Source: Dugong dugon (lineage: Eukaryota; Chordata; Mammalia; Sirenia; Dugongidae). From it: a DNA stretch of 64,000 nt. The stretch covers positions 141,944,734 to 142,008,733 of the forward strand of contig CM057462.1 of the NCBI GenBank assembly GCA_030035585.1, in the 5' to 3' direction. Of the stretch, positions 10,639 through 20,779 are shown piece by piece (within the stretch, counting starts at the first letter, position 1; the number at the start of each line of letters is the position of its first letter). The notes beneath the pieces are model-generated. The model saw nothing but the letters and a program-made list of their open reading frames with translations, searched no databases and was not told the origin of the DNA. The position numbers and the translations under genes are program-made.

Positions 10639-11688
10639 ATGCCCCGAAAACAGCAAACAATATCAAAACATTTACAAAAACAAGACAAGATGGCTCCAAT
10701 AGGCGTCCAAATTAAAACACCAGAAAACTCTCCTGTGGAAGAAAATGCACTAGAAGTACCTGATACGGAACTCAAATCACTAATACTCGGAATTTTCCAA
10801 GAACTGAGGCAAAAAGCTGACAAACATGAGGAAAAAATAGACAAATTTATGGAAAATACAGACAAAAAATTGGAAGAATTCAGGAAGATGATGCAAGAAC
10901 AAAATGCCAAAATAAATTCACAACTCGAAATTATACAAAAACAACAATTAGAAATCCAAAAGATAAACAACAAGATTTCAGAAATGGACGGTGTCATAGA
11001 AGGGCTGAGAAGTAGATTTGAAACCATGGAAGACAGGATCAGTGGAACTGAAGACAAACACTTGGATACAACTCTGTTTCAGGAAAACTCAGAAAAAAGA
11101 ACAAAGAAAAATGAAGAGACCCTGAGAGTTATGTGGGACACAATTAAAAGCAAAAACTTACGAGTGATTGGCATACCAGAACAGGGGAAGAAAACAGAAA
11201 ACACAGAGAGGATCATTGAGGAACTGCTGACAGAAAACTTTCCCAATATCATGAAAGATGAAAAGCTGGTCATCCAAGAAGCTCAACGAACCCCATATAG
11301 AAGAGACCCCAAAAGAAAATCACCAAGACATATCATATTCACACTCGCTAAAACTAAAGACAAACAAAGAATCCTGAGAGCAGCTCGGGAAAAACAAGAA
11401 GTCACATACAGAGGAGAAACAATAAGACTAAGCTCAGATTATTCAGCAGAAACCATGCAGGCAAGAAGGCAATGGGATGACATATATAAAATCTTGAAAG
11501 AAAAAAATTGTCAGCCAAGAATAATATATCCTGCAAAACTCTCATTCAGATTTGATGGTGAAATTAGGTCATTTCCAGATAAACAGAAACTAAAGGAATA
11601 TGCAAAAGTCAAACCAAACTTACAAGAATTATTAAAGGGAGTTCTTCGATCTGAGGACAAACAGCTTAAGCCCTCAGGCAGGACCTAG
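10639..11688 (+). CDS. L1 ORF1p, RNA-binding nucleic-acid chaperone
   Basis: The 349-aa product matches L1 ORF1p in length (human 338 aa) and domain order. Residues 1-40 are a basic, variable N-terminus. Residues ~45-160 are charged with heptad-like Leu/Ile spacing, the trimeric coiled coil. Residues ~165-260 are the RRM, with the strands NLRVIGIP (173-180) and RHIIFTL (230-236). Residues ~262-335 are the C-terminal domain with QARRQW (274-279) and YPAKLSF (297-303), the RNA-contacting signatures of the family. The start follows an in-frame TGA at once, and no nearer ATG fits. ORF1p coats L1 RNA in cytoplasmic particles and is needed in cis for retrotransposition. There is no frameshift or stop and no key motif is missing. 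The Lys/Ser-rich tail after residue 335 is not one I recognise. Confidence 0.96.
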   Translation: MPRKQQTISKHLQKQDKMAPIGVQIKTPENSPVEENALEVPDTELKSLILGIFQELRQKADKHEEKIDKFMENTDKKLEEFRKMMQEQNAKINSQLEIIQKQQLEIQKINNKISEMDGVIEGLRSRFETMEDRISGTEDKHLDTTLFQENSEKRTKKNEETLRVMWDTIKSKNLRVIGIPEQGKKTENTERIIEELLTENFPNIMKDEKLVIQEAQRTPYRRDPKRKSPRHIIFTLAKTKDKQRILRAAREKQEVTYRGETIRLSSDYSAETMQARRQWDDIYKILKEKNCQPRIIYPAKLSFRFDGEIRSFPDKQKLKEYAKVKPNLQELLKGVLRSEDKQLKPSGRT

Positions 11689-12119
11689 GACCTAGGATGC
11701 AGGTTAACATGAACCAGATACCATTCTAGGAACTGAACTACAGACGACTTTCCAAAAACAAAAGATATACAACAGGGAATCAGAGAAATCAATCAAAGGA
11801 TGACAACAACATCAAAACAATGAAAGAGGGAACAAACGGCATAGGTATAGAACCTTCTAAAGGAGAAGAAGGCAAGGCGATACCAAGTAACGGTAGACTG
11901 CTTCAAAATTATAAAGATAAGGGTAAAATTCATGGTAACCACAAAAAAAGTTAACAAACCAACTCATAAAAATAAAGACAAAAAACATAAAGTCTCAACA
12001 AAAACAAAACCTACAAAAACAAAAGAAATGAACACAAAATCCACAAACAAAAGGAACTCAGCACAAGAGAGTAAGAAGAACAAAGAAAACTTCAGCATCA
12101 CAAAAAAAAGCACTACAAA
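11689..12119 (+). other. L1 inter-ORF region (431 bp)
   Basis: Human L1 has about 63 bp between its ORFs, and this one has 431. The first half (11689-11880) is mixed sequence. From about 11930 it is strongly A-rich (about two thirds A by eye). It holds a 63-codon Lys/Thr-rich frame that runs into the ORF2 start. How ORF2 is translated here is not visible. In other L1s it is by an unusual reinitiation. Confidence 0.8.
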
Positions 12120-12123
12120 ATGA
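11932..12123 (+). CDS. Small Lys/Thr-rich ORF overlapping the ORF2 start (ATGA)
   Basis: A 63-aa frame, about one third Lys with many Thr and Asn, in a different frame from ORF2. Its TGA (12121-12123) overlaps the ORF2 ATG (12120-12122) as ATGA. That geometry is the classic stop-start arrangement for termination-coupled reinitiation. However, an A-rich sequence yields Lys-rich frames by default, so it may not make a stable protein. No family is recognised. The overlap is observed, and any role in ORF2 translation is inferred. Confidence 0.35.
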   Translation: MVTTKKVNKPTHKNKDKKHKVSTKTKPTKTKEMNTKSTNKRNSAQESKKNKENFSITKKSTTK

Positions 12124-15100
12124 CAGCAACAAACTCACATCTATCAATAATTACACTGAACGTAAATGGACTCAATGCACCCATAAAGCGACGGAGAGTG
12201 GCAGAATGGATAAGAAAACAGGATACATCTATTTGCTGTCTACAAGAGACACATCTTAGAAACAAAGATGTGAATTTATTAAAAATCAAAGGTTGGAAAA
12301 AAATATATCAAGCTAACAACTATCAAAAAAGAGCAGGAGTGGCAATTCTAATCTCAGATAAAATAGACTTTAAAACAAAATCTACCATAAAAGACAAAGA
12401 AGGACACTATATAATGATCAAGGGGATGATCCATCATGAAGACATAACCATAATAAATATCTATGCACCCAATGACAGGGCTCCAAAATACATAAAAAAC
12501 ACTCTAACAGCACTGAAAAGAGAAATTGACAGTTCCACAATAATAGTAGGAGACTTCAACACACCACTCTCAGTAAAGGACAGAACAACTAAAAAGAAAC
12601 TCAGCAAAGATACAGAAGACCTAAAGGACACAATCAGCCAACTGGACCTCATAGACATATATAGAACACTCCATCCAACCGCTGCAAAGTACACATTCTT
12701 TTCCAATGCACATGGAACGTTCTCCAGAATAGACCACATCTTAGGCCACAGAGCAATCCTCAACAAGATCCAAAATGCTGAGATAATTCACAGTATCTTC
12801 TCTGACCACAATGCCATCAAGGTAGAAATTAACACTAGAAAGAGCAAGGAAAAAAAATCAAACACATGGAAACTGAATAATAATCTGCTTACACATCAAT
12901 GGGTAATAGAAGAAATCAGAGATGGAATTAAAAAATTCCTAGAATCAAATGAAAATGAAAACACATCATACCAAAACCTTTGGGACACAGCAAAGGCAGT
13001 CCTCAGAGGACAATTTATAGCAATAGATGCACATATCAAAAAAGAAGAAAGGGACAAAATCAAAACATTAACTACAGAACTCAAACAAATAGAAAGAGAA
13101 CAACAAAAAAAGCCTACAACCACCGGAAGAAAGGAAATAGTAAAGATCAGAGCAGAAATCAATGAAATAGAGAACAGAAAAACAATAGAAAGAATCAACA
13201 AAACCAAAAGTTGGTTCTTTGAAAGAATCAACAAAATCGACAAACCACTGGCCAGACTGACAAAAGAAAAACAGCAGAGGGCACAAATAACCCAAATAAG
13301 AAATGAAAGGGGGGACATTACAACAGACCCAACTGAAATAAAAAGGATTATAACAGAATATTATGAAAAACTATATTCCAACAAATTTGAAAACCTAGAG
13401 GAAATGGATAAATTTCTAGAAACATACGGCCTACCCAAACTACAACAAAGTGATATTGAAAATCTGAACAGACCCATAACAAGAGAAGAGATTGAAAAGG
13501 TAATAAAAAAACTCCCAACCAAAAAAAGCCCTGGCCCAGATGGCTTCACTGGAGAATTCTACAAAACATTTACAGAAGAGCTCGTACCAGTTCTACTCAA
13601 GTTATTTCAGAGCATAGAAGAGGAAGCAACACTTCCAAATTCATTCTATGAAGCCAGCATAACGCTGATACCAAAACCAGGCAAAGACATCACAAAAAAA
13701 GAAAATTACAGACCAATATCTCTCATGAATATAGATGCAAAAATTCTGAACAAAATTTTAGCCAATAGAATTCAGTATCATATCAAAAAACTAATACACC
13801 ACGACCAAGTAGGATTCATACCAGGTATGCAAGGATGGTTTAACATTAGAAAATCCATCAACGTAATCCACCACATAAATAAAAGGAAAGAAAAAAATCA
13901 CATGATTATCTCAATTGATGCAGAAAAGGCATTTGACAAAGTCCAACACCCATTCCTGATAAAAGCTCTCAATAAAATAGGTATAGAAGGGAAATTTCTC
14001 AACATCATAAAGGGCATCTATGCAAAACCAACAGCCAACATCATTCTTAATGGAGAAAGGCTGAAAACATTCCCCCTGAAAACAGGAACAAGACAAGGAT
14101 GCCCTTTATCACCACTCCTATTTAACATTGTGCTGGAAGTTCTCGCTAGAGCAGTAAGGCAAGAGAAAGAAATAAAGGGCATCCAAATTGGTAATGAAGA
14201 AGTTAAACTCTCCCTGTTTGCAGATGATATGATACTATACATAGAAAACCCTAAAGACTCCACGAGAAATTTACTGGAACTAATAGAAAGATTCAGCAGA
14301 GTAGCAGGATACAAGATAAACATTCAAAAATCAGTTGGATTCCTATACACCAGTAAAGAGAACGATGAAAAGGAGATCAGGAAATCAATACCATTTTCAA
14401 TAGCCCCTAAAAAGATAAAATACTTGGGAATAAATCTGACCAGGAATATAAAAGACCTATACAAAGAAAACTACAAAACACTGCTGCATGAAACCCAAAG
14501 GGATCTACATAAATGGAAAAACATACCATGCTCATGGATAGGCAGACTCAACATTGTGAAAATGGCAATTCTACCTAAAGCAATTTATAAATACAATGCA
14601 ATTCCGATACAAATACCAACAACATTCTTCAAAGAGATGGAAAAACTAATTATTAACTTTATATGGAAAGGGAAGAAACCCCGAATAAGTAAAGCACTAC
14701 TGAAGAAGAAGAATAAAGTTGGAGGACTCACACTACCTGACTTGAGAACCTACTATACAGCTACAGTACTCAAAACAGCCTGGTACTGGTACAACAACAG
14801 AGACATTGACCAATGGAACAGAATTGAGAACTCAGATGTAAATCCATCCACCTACGGTCACCTGATTTTTGACAAGGGCCCAAAATACATCAAATGGGGA
14901 AAAGACAGTCTTTTTAACAAATGGTGCTGGCAAAACTGGATATCCATTTGTAGAAAAATGAAACAGGACCCATACCTCACACCATATACAAAAACTACTT
15001 CAAAATGGATCAAAGACCTGAATATAAAGCCTCAAACTATAAAATTCATAGAAGAAAAAATAGGACCAACACTTCAGACCTTAATACATGGCATTAACAG

Positions 15101-15941
15101 GATACAAACCATAAACATCAACACAAAAAACCCAACAGATAAACTAGATAATTGGGATCTTCTAAAAATCAAACATCTATGCTCTTCAAAAGATTTCACC
15201 AAAAGAGTTAAAAGAGAACCTACAGACTGGGAAAAAATTTTTGGACAGTACAAGTCAGACAAAGGTCTAATCTCCATAATCTACAAGAAAATCCAACACC
15301 TCTACAACAAAAAGACAACCAATCCTATCAAAAAATGGGCAAAGGAAATGAACAGACACTTCACCAAGGAAGACATTCAAATGGCCAACAGACACATGAG
15401 GAAATGCTCGCGATCACTAGCCATTAGAGAAATGCAAATTAAAACCACAATGAGATACCATCTCACCCCGGCATTACTGGCACGAATCAAAAACACTGGA
15501 AATAGCAAATGTTGGAGGGGCTGCGGGGAGACGGGAACTCTTATACACTGCTGGTGGGAATGCAAAATGATACAGCCATTTTGGAAAATGATATGGCGTT
15601 TCCTCAGAAAGCTAGAAATAGACGTACCATTCGATCCAGCAATCCCACTCCTAGGAATATATCCTAGAGAAATAAGAGTCATCACTCGAATAGACATATG
15701 CACACCTATGTTCATGGCAGCATTATTCACAATAGCAAAACGATGGAAACAACCTCGATGTCCATCAACAGACGAATGGATACACAAACTATGGTACATA
15801 CACACAATGGAGTACTATGCAACGAGAAAGAACAATGAATCGGTGAACCATCTCATAACATGGATGAAACTGGAGGACATCATGCTGAGTGAAATAAGTC
15901 AATCACAAAAGGACAAATATTGTATGAGACCTCTATTGTAA
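12120..15941 (+). CDS. L1 ORF2p, endonuclease and reverse transcriptase
   Basis: The 1273-aa product matches ORF2p (human 1275 aa) end to end. Residues 1-239 are the APE-type endonuclease, with N14 (LNVNGLN), E43 (QETHL), D145 and N147 (GDFN), D205 (RIDHI) and H230 (SDHN), all at the human positions. Residues ~240-490 are the linker with the Z region, and ~500-770 the reverse transcriptase, with the Asp of [10 protein letters not shown] and the FADD box at 700-703. Near the C-terminus C1131, C1135, H1143/C1144 and C1148 form the Cys-rich motif (CWRGCGE...HCWWEC). ORF2p nicks target DNA at TT/AAAA and copies L1 RNA there (target-primed reverse transcription). No stop or frameshift occurs. The start is the ATG that gives the canonical N-terminus. 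The many frames on the minus strand beneath it are shadows. Confidence 0.97.
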   Translation: MTATNSHLSIITLNVNGLNAPIKRRRVAEWIRKQDTSICCLQETHLRNKDVNLLKIKGWKKIYQANNYQKRAGVAILISDKIDFKTKSTIKDKEGHYIMIKGMIHHEDITIINIYAPNDRAPKYIKNTLTALKREIDSSTIIVGDFNTPLSVKDRTTKKKLSKDTEDLKDTISQLDLIDIYRTLHPTAAKYTFFSNAHGTFSRIDHILGHRAILNKIQNAEIIHSIFSDHNAIKVEINTRKSKEKKSNTWKLNNNLLTHQWVIEEIRDGIKKFLESNENENTSYQNLWDTAKAVLRGQFIAIDAHIKKEERDKIKTLTTELKQIEREQQKKPTTTGRKEIVKIRAEINEIENRKTIERINKTKSWFFERINKIDKPLARLTKEKQQRAQITQIRNERGDITTDPTEIKRIITEYYEKLYSNKFENLEEMDKFLETYGLPKLQQSDIENLNRPITREEIEKVIKKLPTKKSPGPDGFTGEFYKTFTEELVPVLLKLFQSIEEEATLPNSFYEASITLIPKPGKDITKKENYRPISLMNIDAKILNKILANRIQYHIKKLIHHDQVGFIPGMQGWFNIRKSINVIHHINKRKEKNHMIISIDAEKAFDKVQHPFLIKALNKIGIEGKFLNIIKGIYAKPTANIILNGERLKTFPLKTGTRQGCPLSPLLFNIVLEVLARAVRQEKEIKGIQIGNEEVKLSLFADDMILYIENPKDSTRNLLELIERFSRVAGYKINIQKSVGFLYTSKENDEKEIRKSIPFSIAPKKIKYLGINLTRNIKDLYKENYKTLLHETQRDLHKWKNIPCSWIGRLNIVKMAILPKAIYKYNAIPIQIPTTFFKEMEKLIINFIWKGKKPRISKALLKKKNKVGGLTLPDLRTYYTATVLKTAWYWYNNRDIDQWNRIENSDVNPSTYGHLIFDKGPKYIKWGKDSLFNKWCWQNWISICRKMKQDPYLTPYTKTTSKWIKDLNIKPQTIKFIEEKIGPTLQTLIHGINRIQTININTKNPTDKLDNWDLLKIKHLCSSKDFTKRVKREPTDWEKIFGQYKSDKGLISIIYKKIQHLYNKKTTNPIKKWAKEMNRHFTKEDIQMANRHMRKCSRSLAIREMQIKTTMRYHLTPALLARIKNTGNSKCWRGCGETGTLIHCWWECKMIQPFWKMIWRFLRKLEIDVPFDPAIPLLGIYPREIRVITRIDICTPMFMAALFTIAKRWKQPRCPSTDEWIHKLWYIHTMEYYATRKNNESVNHLITWMKLEDIMLSEISQSQKDKYCMRPLL

Positions 15942-16960
15942 AAACCCATGAAAAAATTCACATGCAAAATGTAACAATCCTTGTTGGTTACCAGGGATGG
16001 GAGGGGGGGGGGAATACTAAATAGGTAATAGGTAAGTGGTAACTTGGGTGAGAGATGAGATAGTACATAGTACAGGGGAAACTAACACAACCTGCACAAG
16101 GAAAGGTCATGGAGGCCCTATAGACACATCCAAACCCCCCGAGGGACTGAGTTGTTGGACGGAGGGCTCTGGGGACCATGGTCTCGGGGAACATCTAGCT
16201 CAATTGGCATGACACTACTTATAAAGATAATGCTCTACATTCTACCTTGGTGAGTAGTGTCTGGGGTCTTAAAAGCCTATGAGCGGCCATCTAAGATACT
16301 CCACTGATCTCATCCCTTCGGGAACAAGGGAGAACGAAGAGAACAGGATACAAGGAAAAGATTAGTCCGAAGGACTAATGGTCCACAGCTACCAAGGCCT
16401 CCACGGGACTGAGCCCAGTACAGCTGGATGGTGCCCGGCTACCACCAATGACTCCTCTGACCAGGATCACAACCGAGGGTTCTGGGCAGAGCTGGAGTAG
16501 GATGTAGAGCATAATTTTAACTCCCAAAAAAAAAAAAAAAAAGAAGACCAGATATACTGGCCTAAAGAATACTAGAGAAACCTCGAGAGTGTGGCCCCCA
16601 GACACCCTTTCAGCTCAGAGGGGAAGTTACCTTCAAGGTTCGATGTTAAGCCTGGGAATGGACACCCCAGTAAAACTAAATGGGACTAACGATGTGCAGG
16701 AGTCCGGTGACAAGGGCCAGAAGGCAGAGGGAGAGTAGGAAACTGATGATAAGGAACACAAATTGAATAAGGACACTGTCGATGTATTGTGAGATTGTTG
16801 ACCACTGCTATAGGGCAACATTTGTAGTAACTAGTAAATGGGAGGCTGTTTTGTCCTGTAAGCCTTCATCTTGGGCGAGAATGGCAGCACAATTGGAAGA
16901 GCATAGTCAATATCACTTAAATGTGTAAGTAAAAAGTTTTGAAATGGTGTTTAAATAAAA

Positions 16961-16991
<31 letters not shown>

Positions 16992-17452
16992 AAACAAATG
17001 AGACTAAAGAGGTACAATAGTCCACTGACAAGGTCCAGAAGACAGAAGGGGACAAGGAAGCCCCCTGGTGATAGGGAACACAAGGTGGAGTAAGGATATT
17101 CTTGATGTGCTGTGAGATTGTTAACCATTGTCATAGGGCAACATGTGTAGTAACTGTTAAATGAAAAACTATTTTTTCTGTAAGCCTTCATCTTAAGTGA
17201 GAATAACAGCACAGTTGGAAGAGCGTAGTCAATGTCACTGAACTGTGAATGTAGAAATTTTTGAAACGGTGTATCTTTGGCCATCTGTAATTTTCATCAA
17301 AAAAAAAAAGGTTGAGAATTTAGAGGCTTAATACGTTGTGGGGTTGTTAACCAATGTCATAGAACAACATGTGTACTACTATTTCATGAGAAACTATTTG
17401 CTCTGTAAGCTTTCACCTGAAGTACAATAAAATATATATTAAAAAAAAAAAA
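15942..17452 (+). other. L1 3' UTR with poly(A)
   Basis: At 1.5 kb it is longer than usual. A G-run of about ten bases (about 16003-16012) follows a G-rich stretch, the kind of polypurine/G-quadruplex-prone tract many mammalian L1 3' UTRs carry. An A-run lies at 16527-16542. From 16673 on it consists of three tandem, diverged versions of the L1 3' end. The terminal AATAAA is at 17425-17432 (acaataaaata), ahead of the A-tail. Confidence 0.9.
16673..17440 (+). repeat. Three tandem diverged L1 3' ends
   Basis: The phrase 'gtgagattgtt(g/a)accac/t' followed by 'atagggcaacat.tgtagtaact', 'ctgtaagccttcatctt' and 'gaagagc.tagtcaat' occurs at 16790-16920 and again at 17110-17240. A shorter third version (17330-17440) has 'ggggttgttaaccaatgtca' and 'ctgtaagctttcacctgaag'. 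A-rich runs separate them: (AAAT)n at about 16945-16995 and an A-run at 17299-17309. All three lie inside one target-site duplication. Confidence 0.85.
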
Positions 17453-17469
17453 AAAAATAACTGGAATTG
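17453..17469 (+). repeat. Right target-site duplication of the full-length L1
   Basis: AAAAATAACTGGAATTG, identical to 8659-8675, joined to the poly(A) at 17441-17457. Confidence 0.95.
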
Positions 17470-17529
17470 TATGTAATAAACTGGATTTCTTTCTTTTGCA
17501 CTTTTTTCTCATCTGGCAGTTGTACATTT

Positions 17530-17690
17530 ATTGCTTTGATTATTTGATTAATGCCTGACTCTCTCTGGAGACTCTGTGATCAGTGAGATCAGAGGGACTG
17601 CATCTGTGCTCAGCAATGCATCTCCGTCACCTGGGGTAAGTGCTTGCCACTAGTAGCTACTCAACAAATAATTAAATGAACTCAGCACAA
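17530..17690 (+). mobile_element. L2 3' terminus
   Basis: 'gcctgactctctctggagac' through 'agtagctactcaacaaataattaaatgaa' follows the L2 end pattern of a shortage of coding text and a final 'ctcaa.aaat..ttgaatgaa'. It is diverged. Confidence 0.5.
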
Positions 17691-18739
17691 AGGTTAAAAT
17701 GGGCTTCAGATGACAGAAAATTTTCTCATTTTCCAGTAGAATACTTGCCTGGTGTTTCGAAATTTTTTTTTTAAAAAAAGAAAGTTTAAAGAGTTAAGAG
17801 TTATTCCTGACAGATTTTAGCATTTGGACATTTTGGCGTGAGATATTGACTTAATACCTGTGAAGCTAACTTTTGCTTTGCTGTTCAGAGTCACACTTTG
17901 CAGGCCCATGGACTGAGAGATGCTTCCTGAAGTTTATCTGAAATACTAAATGTTTCCTGCTGTGCTGAGTGCACTAATTTACATTACCTTCTAGTGACTT
18001 CCTGGGGGTCATTGCCTGCAGACAGCCACCTGTAGAAGAATAGCACTGTGTTTATGTGTAAATAAAATAGACTATATATACGTTTCCATTCTTCTTTGCA
18101 AAAAAAGTGGTTTTATTCCTGCTGTTCAATGCATTTTGAACATGTGCTCTTCTATAAATTTAAAGCGAGTTTAAAAAGAAAATTAAACAAGATTCACACA
18201 GCAGCACTGCAAGTTAATACCATACACCTGGCACATAGTTTCCAAAGCAAAGTGATTCTGTGAGAAAGAACTGCTCAATAAGCAGCAGAACTAAAAAACA
18301 AAGACAAGCAGATGACTGTACATTGAAAATTAGAAGATTGCAATGTGATATTGCAGGAAGAAATGTGGAAGTAATGAGATGAGACAAAGCAGAGAGAAAG
18401 CCAGACAGACTAAGGGGGGAAAAACCATAAGTGTGAAGTCTAATACAGTGGCAAATAGCTTCCCAAGAGGTGGTGGAAACTCTATCCCTTGAATAATTTC
18501 AAAGCTGAATAGGAAATTTGATTGAGAATATAAAGTGGTAGCAGACCATCACTTTGATGATCAAGAAGCAAGATGATAAAAATTCAGTAAGGTGATTATG
18601 AACATGATAGTTTTGTTAACTTCTTCTCTCATGTAAGAATAATAATTACTATAAGTTAACATTTATGCCAGACTTTTATAAATTCTTGAACACTTTATCC
18701 AGTCTAAAGAACATGATGTTATCTCTGCAGATGTGTTGG
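17691..18739. other. Unassigned DNA
   Basis: I recognise no gene or repeat, apart from weak MIR-like text near 18650-18730 that I do not call. Confidence 0.5.
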
Positions 18740-18749
18740 AAAACTAAGA

Positions 18750-18960
18750 CTTACAGTTGAGCTTCTGATGAGACTGCAGCCCTGGCCAACACCTGGACTG
18801 CAGCTTGGTAAGACCCTCAGCAGTGCACCCAACTGAGCTGTGCTGGGACTCCTCACCCATGGAAACTGTGAGGTAATATATGTGGGTTGTTTTAAGCTGC
18901 TAAGTTTGATGTAATTTATTATCCAACAGTAGCCATCTAGGGACCTTATAGATAACTAAA
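18750..18960 (+). mobile_element. Old interspersed-repeat 3' end, family uncertain
   Basis: 'actgtgaggtaatatatgtg', 'ggttgttttaagctgctaag' and 'tgatgtaatttattatccaa' form a terminal phrase common to old mammalian retroelements. I cannot say whether it is an LTR or a LINE end. Confidence 0.4.
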
Positions 18961-19410
18961 ATAGGCATTAATGCTTCAAGCAAGAGTATGCTATTTAAAA
19001 AGTGTCAAAAAGGCTATTGAGCTAATGATATACTATTGAATTGAAATGAATAATGTCAGATATTTCTGTCAGACAGTAAACAAATCCTTGCTTTCCTGTT
19101 TGTTCACCTATTAGTAACTGTGTAACCTAAGACTCCCTAGAGAACATCTTTCATTTCCATCACTGGTTAAACTGGGGTTGGAGTCTTTCCTATCTTTGTT
19201 TTTTTTAGAATCTTACTTTAGCTTTCAGGGAAAAAAGTCAGGAAAATGCTTGAATGGCTCCATTTTTAAGTTAACATCTTGTAGACTTTTTTATAAGAGT
19301 AATAATCACAGAGTAATTTAGGAAAATCTCATTTTTTCTTTGTCTTAAGCATTATCTAAACGTGCTTTAAAAATACTCTTGTTAATTTGTATCGTTATAC
19401 ATAATTTAAT
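18961..19410. other. Unassigned AT-rich DNA
   Basis: I see no gene, RNA or repeat that I can name. Confidence 0.5.
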
Positions 19411-19570
19411 ACCAAATCAAAAAACCTAACCCATTGCCATTGAGTCAATTCTGATTCATTGCGACCCTGTGGGACAGAGTAGAACTGCCCCATAGGGTTT
19501 CCAAGGAGCAGCTGTTGGATTCAAACTGCCGACCTTTTGGTTAGCAGCCAAGCTCTTAACCACTGTGCCA
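19411..19570 (-). mobile_element. AfroSINE, short subtype
   Basis: The RTE-like tail ('attctgattcattgcgaccc'), the 'acagagtagaactgccccat' core and the tRNA-like head with box B remnant 'gattcaaactgccgacc' are all present. It lacks the extra middle block. Confidence 0.85.
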
Positions 19571-19741
19571 TAAATAGTAAAATTAAATGTTCGCTTGTCC
19601 TATTTTTATCTAAAATGAAGAGGAATTGTTTTACTCATTAAATTGTTTTCCAAGTTACAGTTTTATAGAAAACTCCTCAGTATCTTATATACCAATCATT
19701 TGTAGATATTTTGAAATCATATAAATATAGGAGAAAATAAT

Positions 19742-19804
19742 AAAAAACCAAACCCGTTGCCATTGAGTCAATTCCGACCAATAGCAACCCTATAGGACAG
19801 AGTA
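19742..19804 (-). mobile_element. Truncated AfroSINE tail
   Basis: Only the RTE-like 3' portion ('cgttgccattgagtcaattc' to 'ctataggacagagtaa') remains. Confidence 0.8.
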
Positions 19805-20229
19805 ATAGGTGTAAATTAGCACCAATTAACTATTCCATTGAGCATGATGTATTTAGGCAAAATTTTTCATTGGACTGTAGCACATTTTCATTAAGAGAAT
19901 ACAGAGAGAAGATATTGGTTTGGGAGTCAGGGCAGTAATTCAGTGCAATGTCATAATGCTAGATAATCTGGGGCTTTTCAGCTCTCACAAGAAAAAATAT
20001 ATCTAAGACCATAGTTATGACGACAAAAAGAAAGCAGGCAATGCTGTGAGGCACCCAACAGATAGAGAAGAATCTACAGTGTCATTTGACCAAGCCTTGA
20101 TCATGCAGAACATGCTGATATGAAGGACAAAAGATAACATTTATTATAAATTTCTTAAATAGGATCTAAAATATCTTTATTCTAGAGTATTTTTTGTAGT
20201 ACGAGGATTAAGTGGTGGCGGCATTTGTG
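19805..20229. other. Unassigned DNA
   Basis: I see nothing I can name in this interval. Confidence 0.5.
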
Positions 20230-20231
20230 GT

Positions 20232-20251
20232 ATGTGTGTGTGTGTGTGTGT
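20232..20251 (+). repeat. (TG)n microsatellite
   Basis: About ten TG units. Confidence 0.9.
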
Positions 20252-20447
20252 TTGCATTTGCACTGAGAAAGAAATGCCAGGAAAGCTGATGGTTTTCCTA
20301 CTCTTCTGTCTAAAGGAACAAAATGTACTTTGGGTCTAGGTAGCTTGACTTCAACTGCTACTTTCACCAAAGAAAATCATTCACTCTAAGACTCTGAACT
20401 ATAAACAAATGCTGCTTAGTGTTCTTTGCACTATCATAATATTGTTG

Positions 20448-20652
20448 TTAGTTGCCATTGAGTTGATTCTGATTCATGGTGACCAGCTTTGTGTCAGAGT
20501 TAGCACTATGCTCCATAGAGTACTTCATGAATAATTTTTTGGAAGTAGATCACAAAGCCTTTCATCTGGGTTGCATCTGGGTTGCATCTGGGTAGACTTG
20601 AACTGCCAACTTTTTAGTTAGCAGCCAAGCACATTAATTTTTCACACTACCC
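20448..20652 (-). mobile_element. AfroSINE, third subtype with RTE-like body
   Basis: The plus strand starts GTTGTTAGTTGCCATTGAGT (RTE-type terminus), then 'atgctccatagagtacttca' and 'ggaagtagatcacaaagcct', and ends in a tRNA-like head (box B remnant 'gacttgaactgccaac'). It contains an 11-bp triplication, catctgggttg, at 20567-20595. Confidence 0.8.
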
Positions 20653-20654
20653 AG

Positions 20655-20779
20655 AGGCTACTTAATAACAGCCTTGTGTGCTGTCCAGTTGATTCTGACT
20701 CTTAACAACCCTATATGACAGAGTAGAACTTCCCCATATGATTTCCTGGGCTGTGAACTTTATGGGAGTAGAACACCAG
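20655..20779 (-). mobile_element. AfroSINE, tail half, split by an RTE
   Basis: It carries the tail and core ('gtccagttgattctgactct', 'acagagtagaacttccccat') and stops inside the middle block. The matching head half is at 30687-30792. The edges 20758-20779 and 30687-30708 look like a diverged ~22-bp target duplication of the RTE that split it. Confidence 0.75.

Larger units (their letters stand above)
8676..17452 (+). mobile_element. Full-length LINE-1 with intact ORFs
   Basis: An 8.8-kb L1 bounded by target-site duplications (8659-8675 and 17453-17469) and ending in a poly(A). In order it has a 5' UTR (8676-10638), ORF1 (10639-11688), an inter-ORF region (11689-12119), ORF2 (12120-15941) and a 3' UTR (15942-17452). 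Both ORFs are uninterrupted over their full expected length. It is longer than a human L1 because of the monomer array in the 5' UTR, the wide inter-ORF region and the compound 3' UTR. The near-perfect duplication and open frames imply a recent insertion. Whether it can retrotranspose cannot be told from sequence alone. Confidence 0.96.

Noticed and set aside
12461..15805. Many minus-strand frames of 60-142 codons under ORF2
   Set aside because: They are shadows of the intact ORF2 on the opposite strand.
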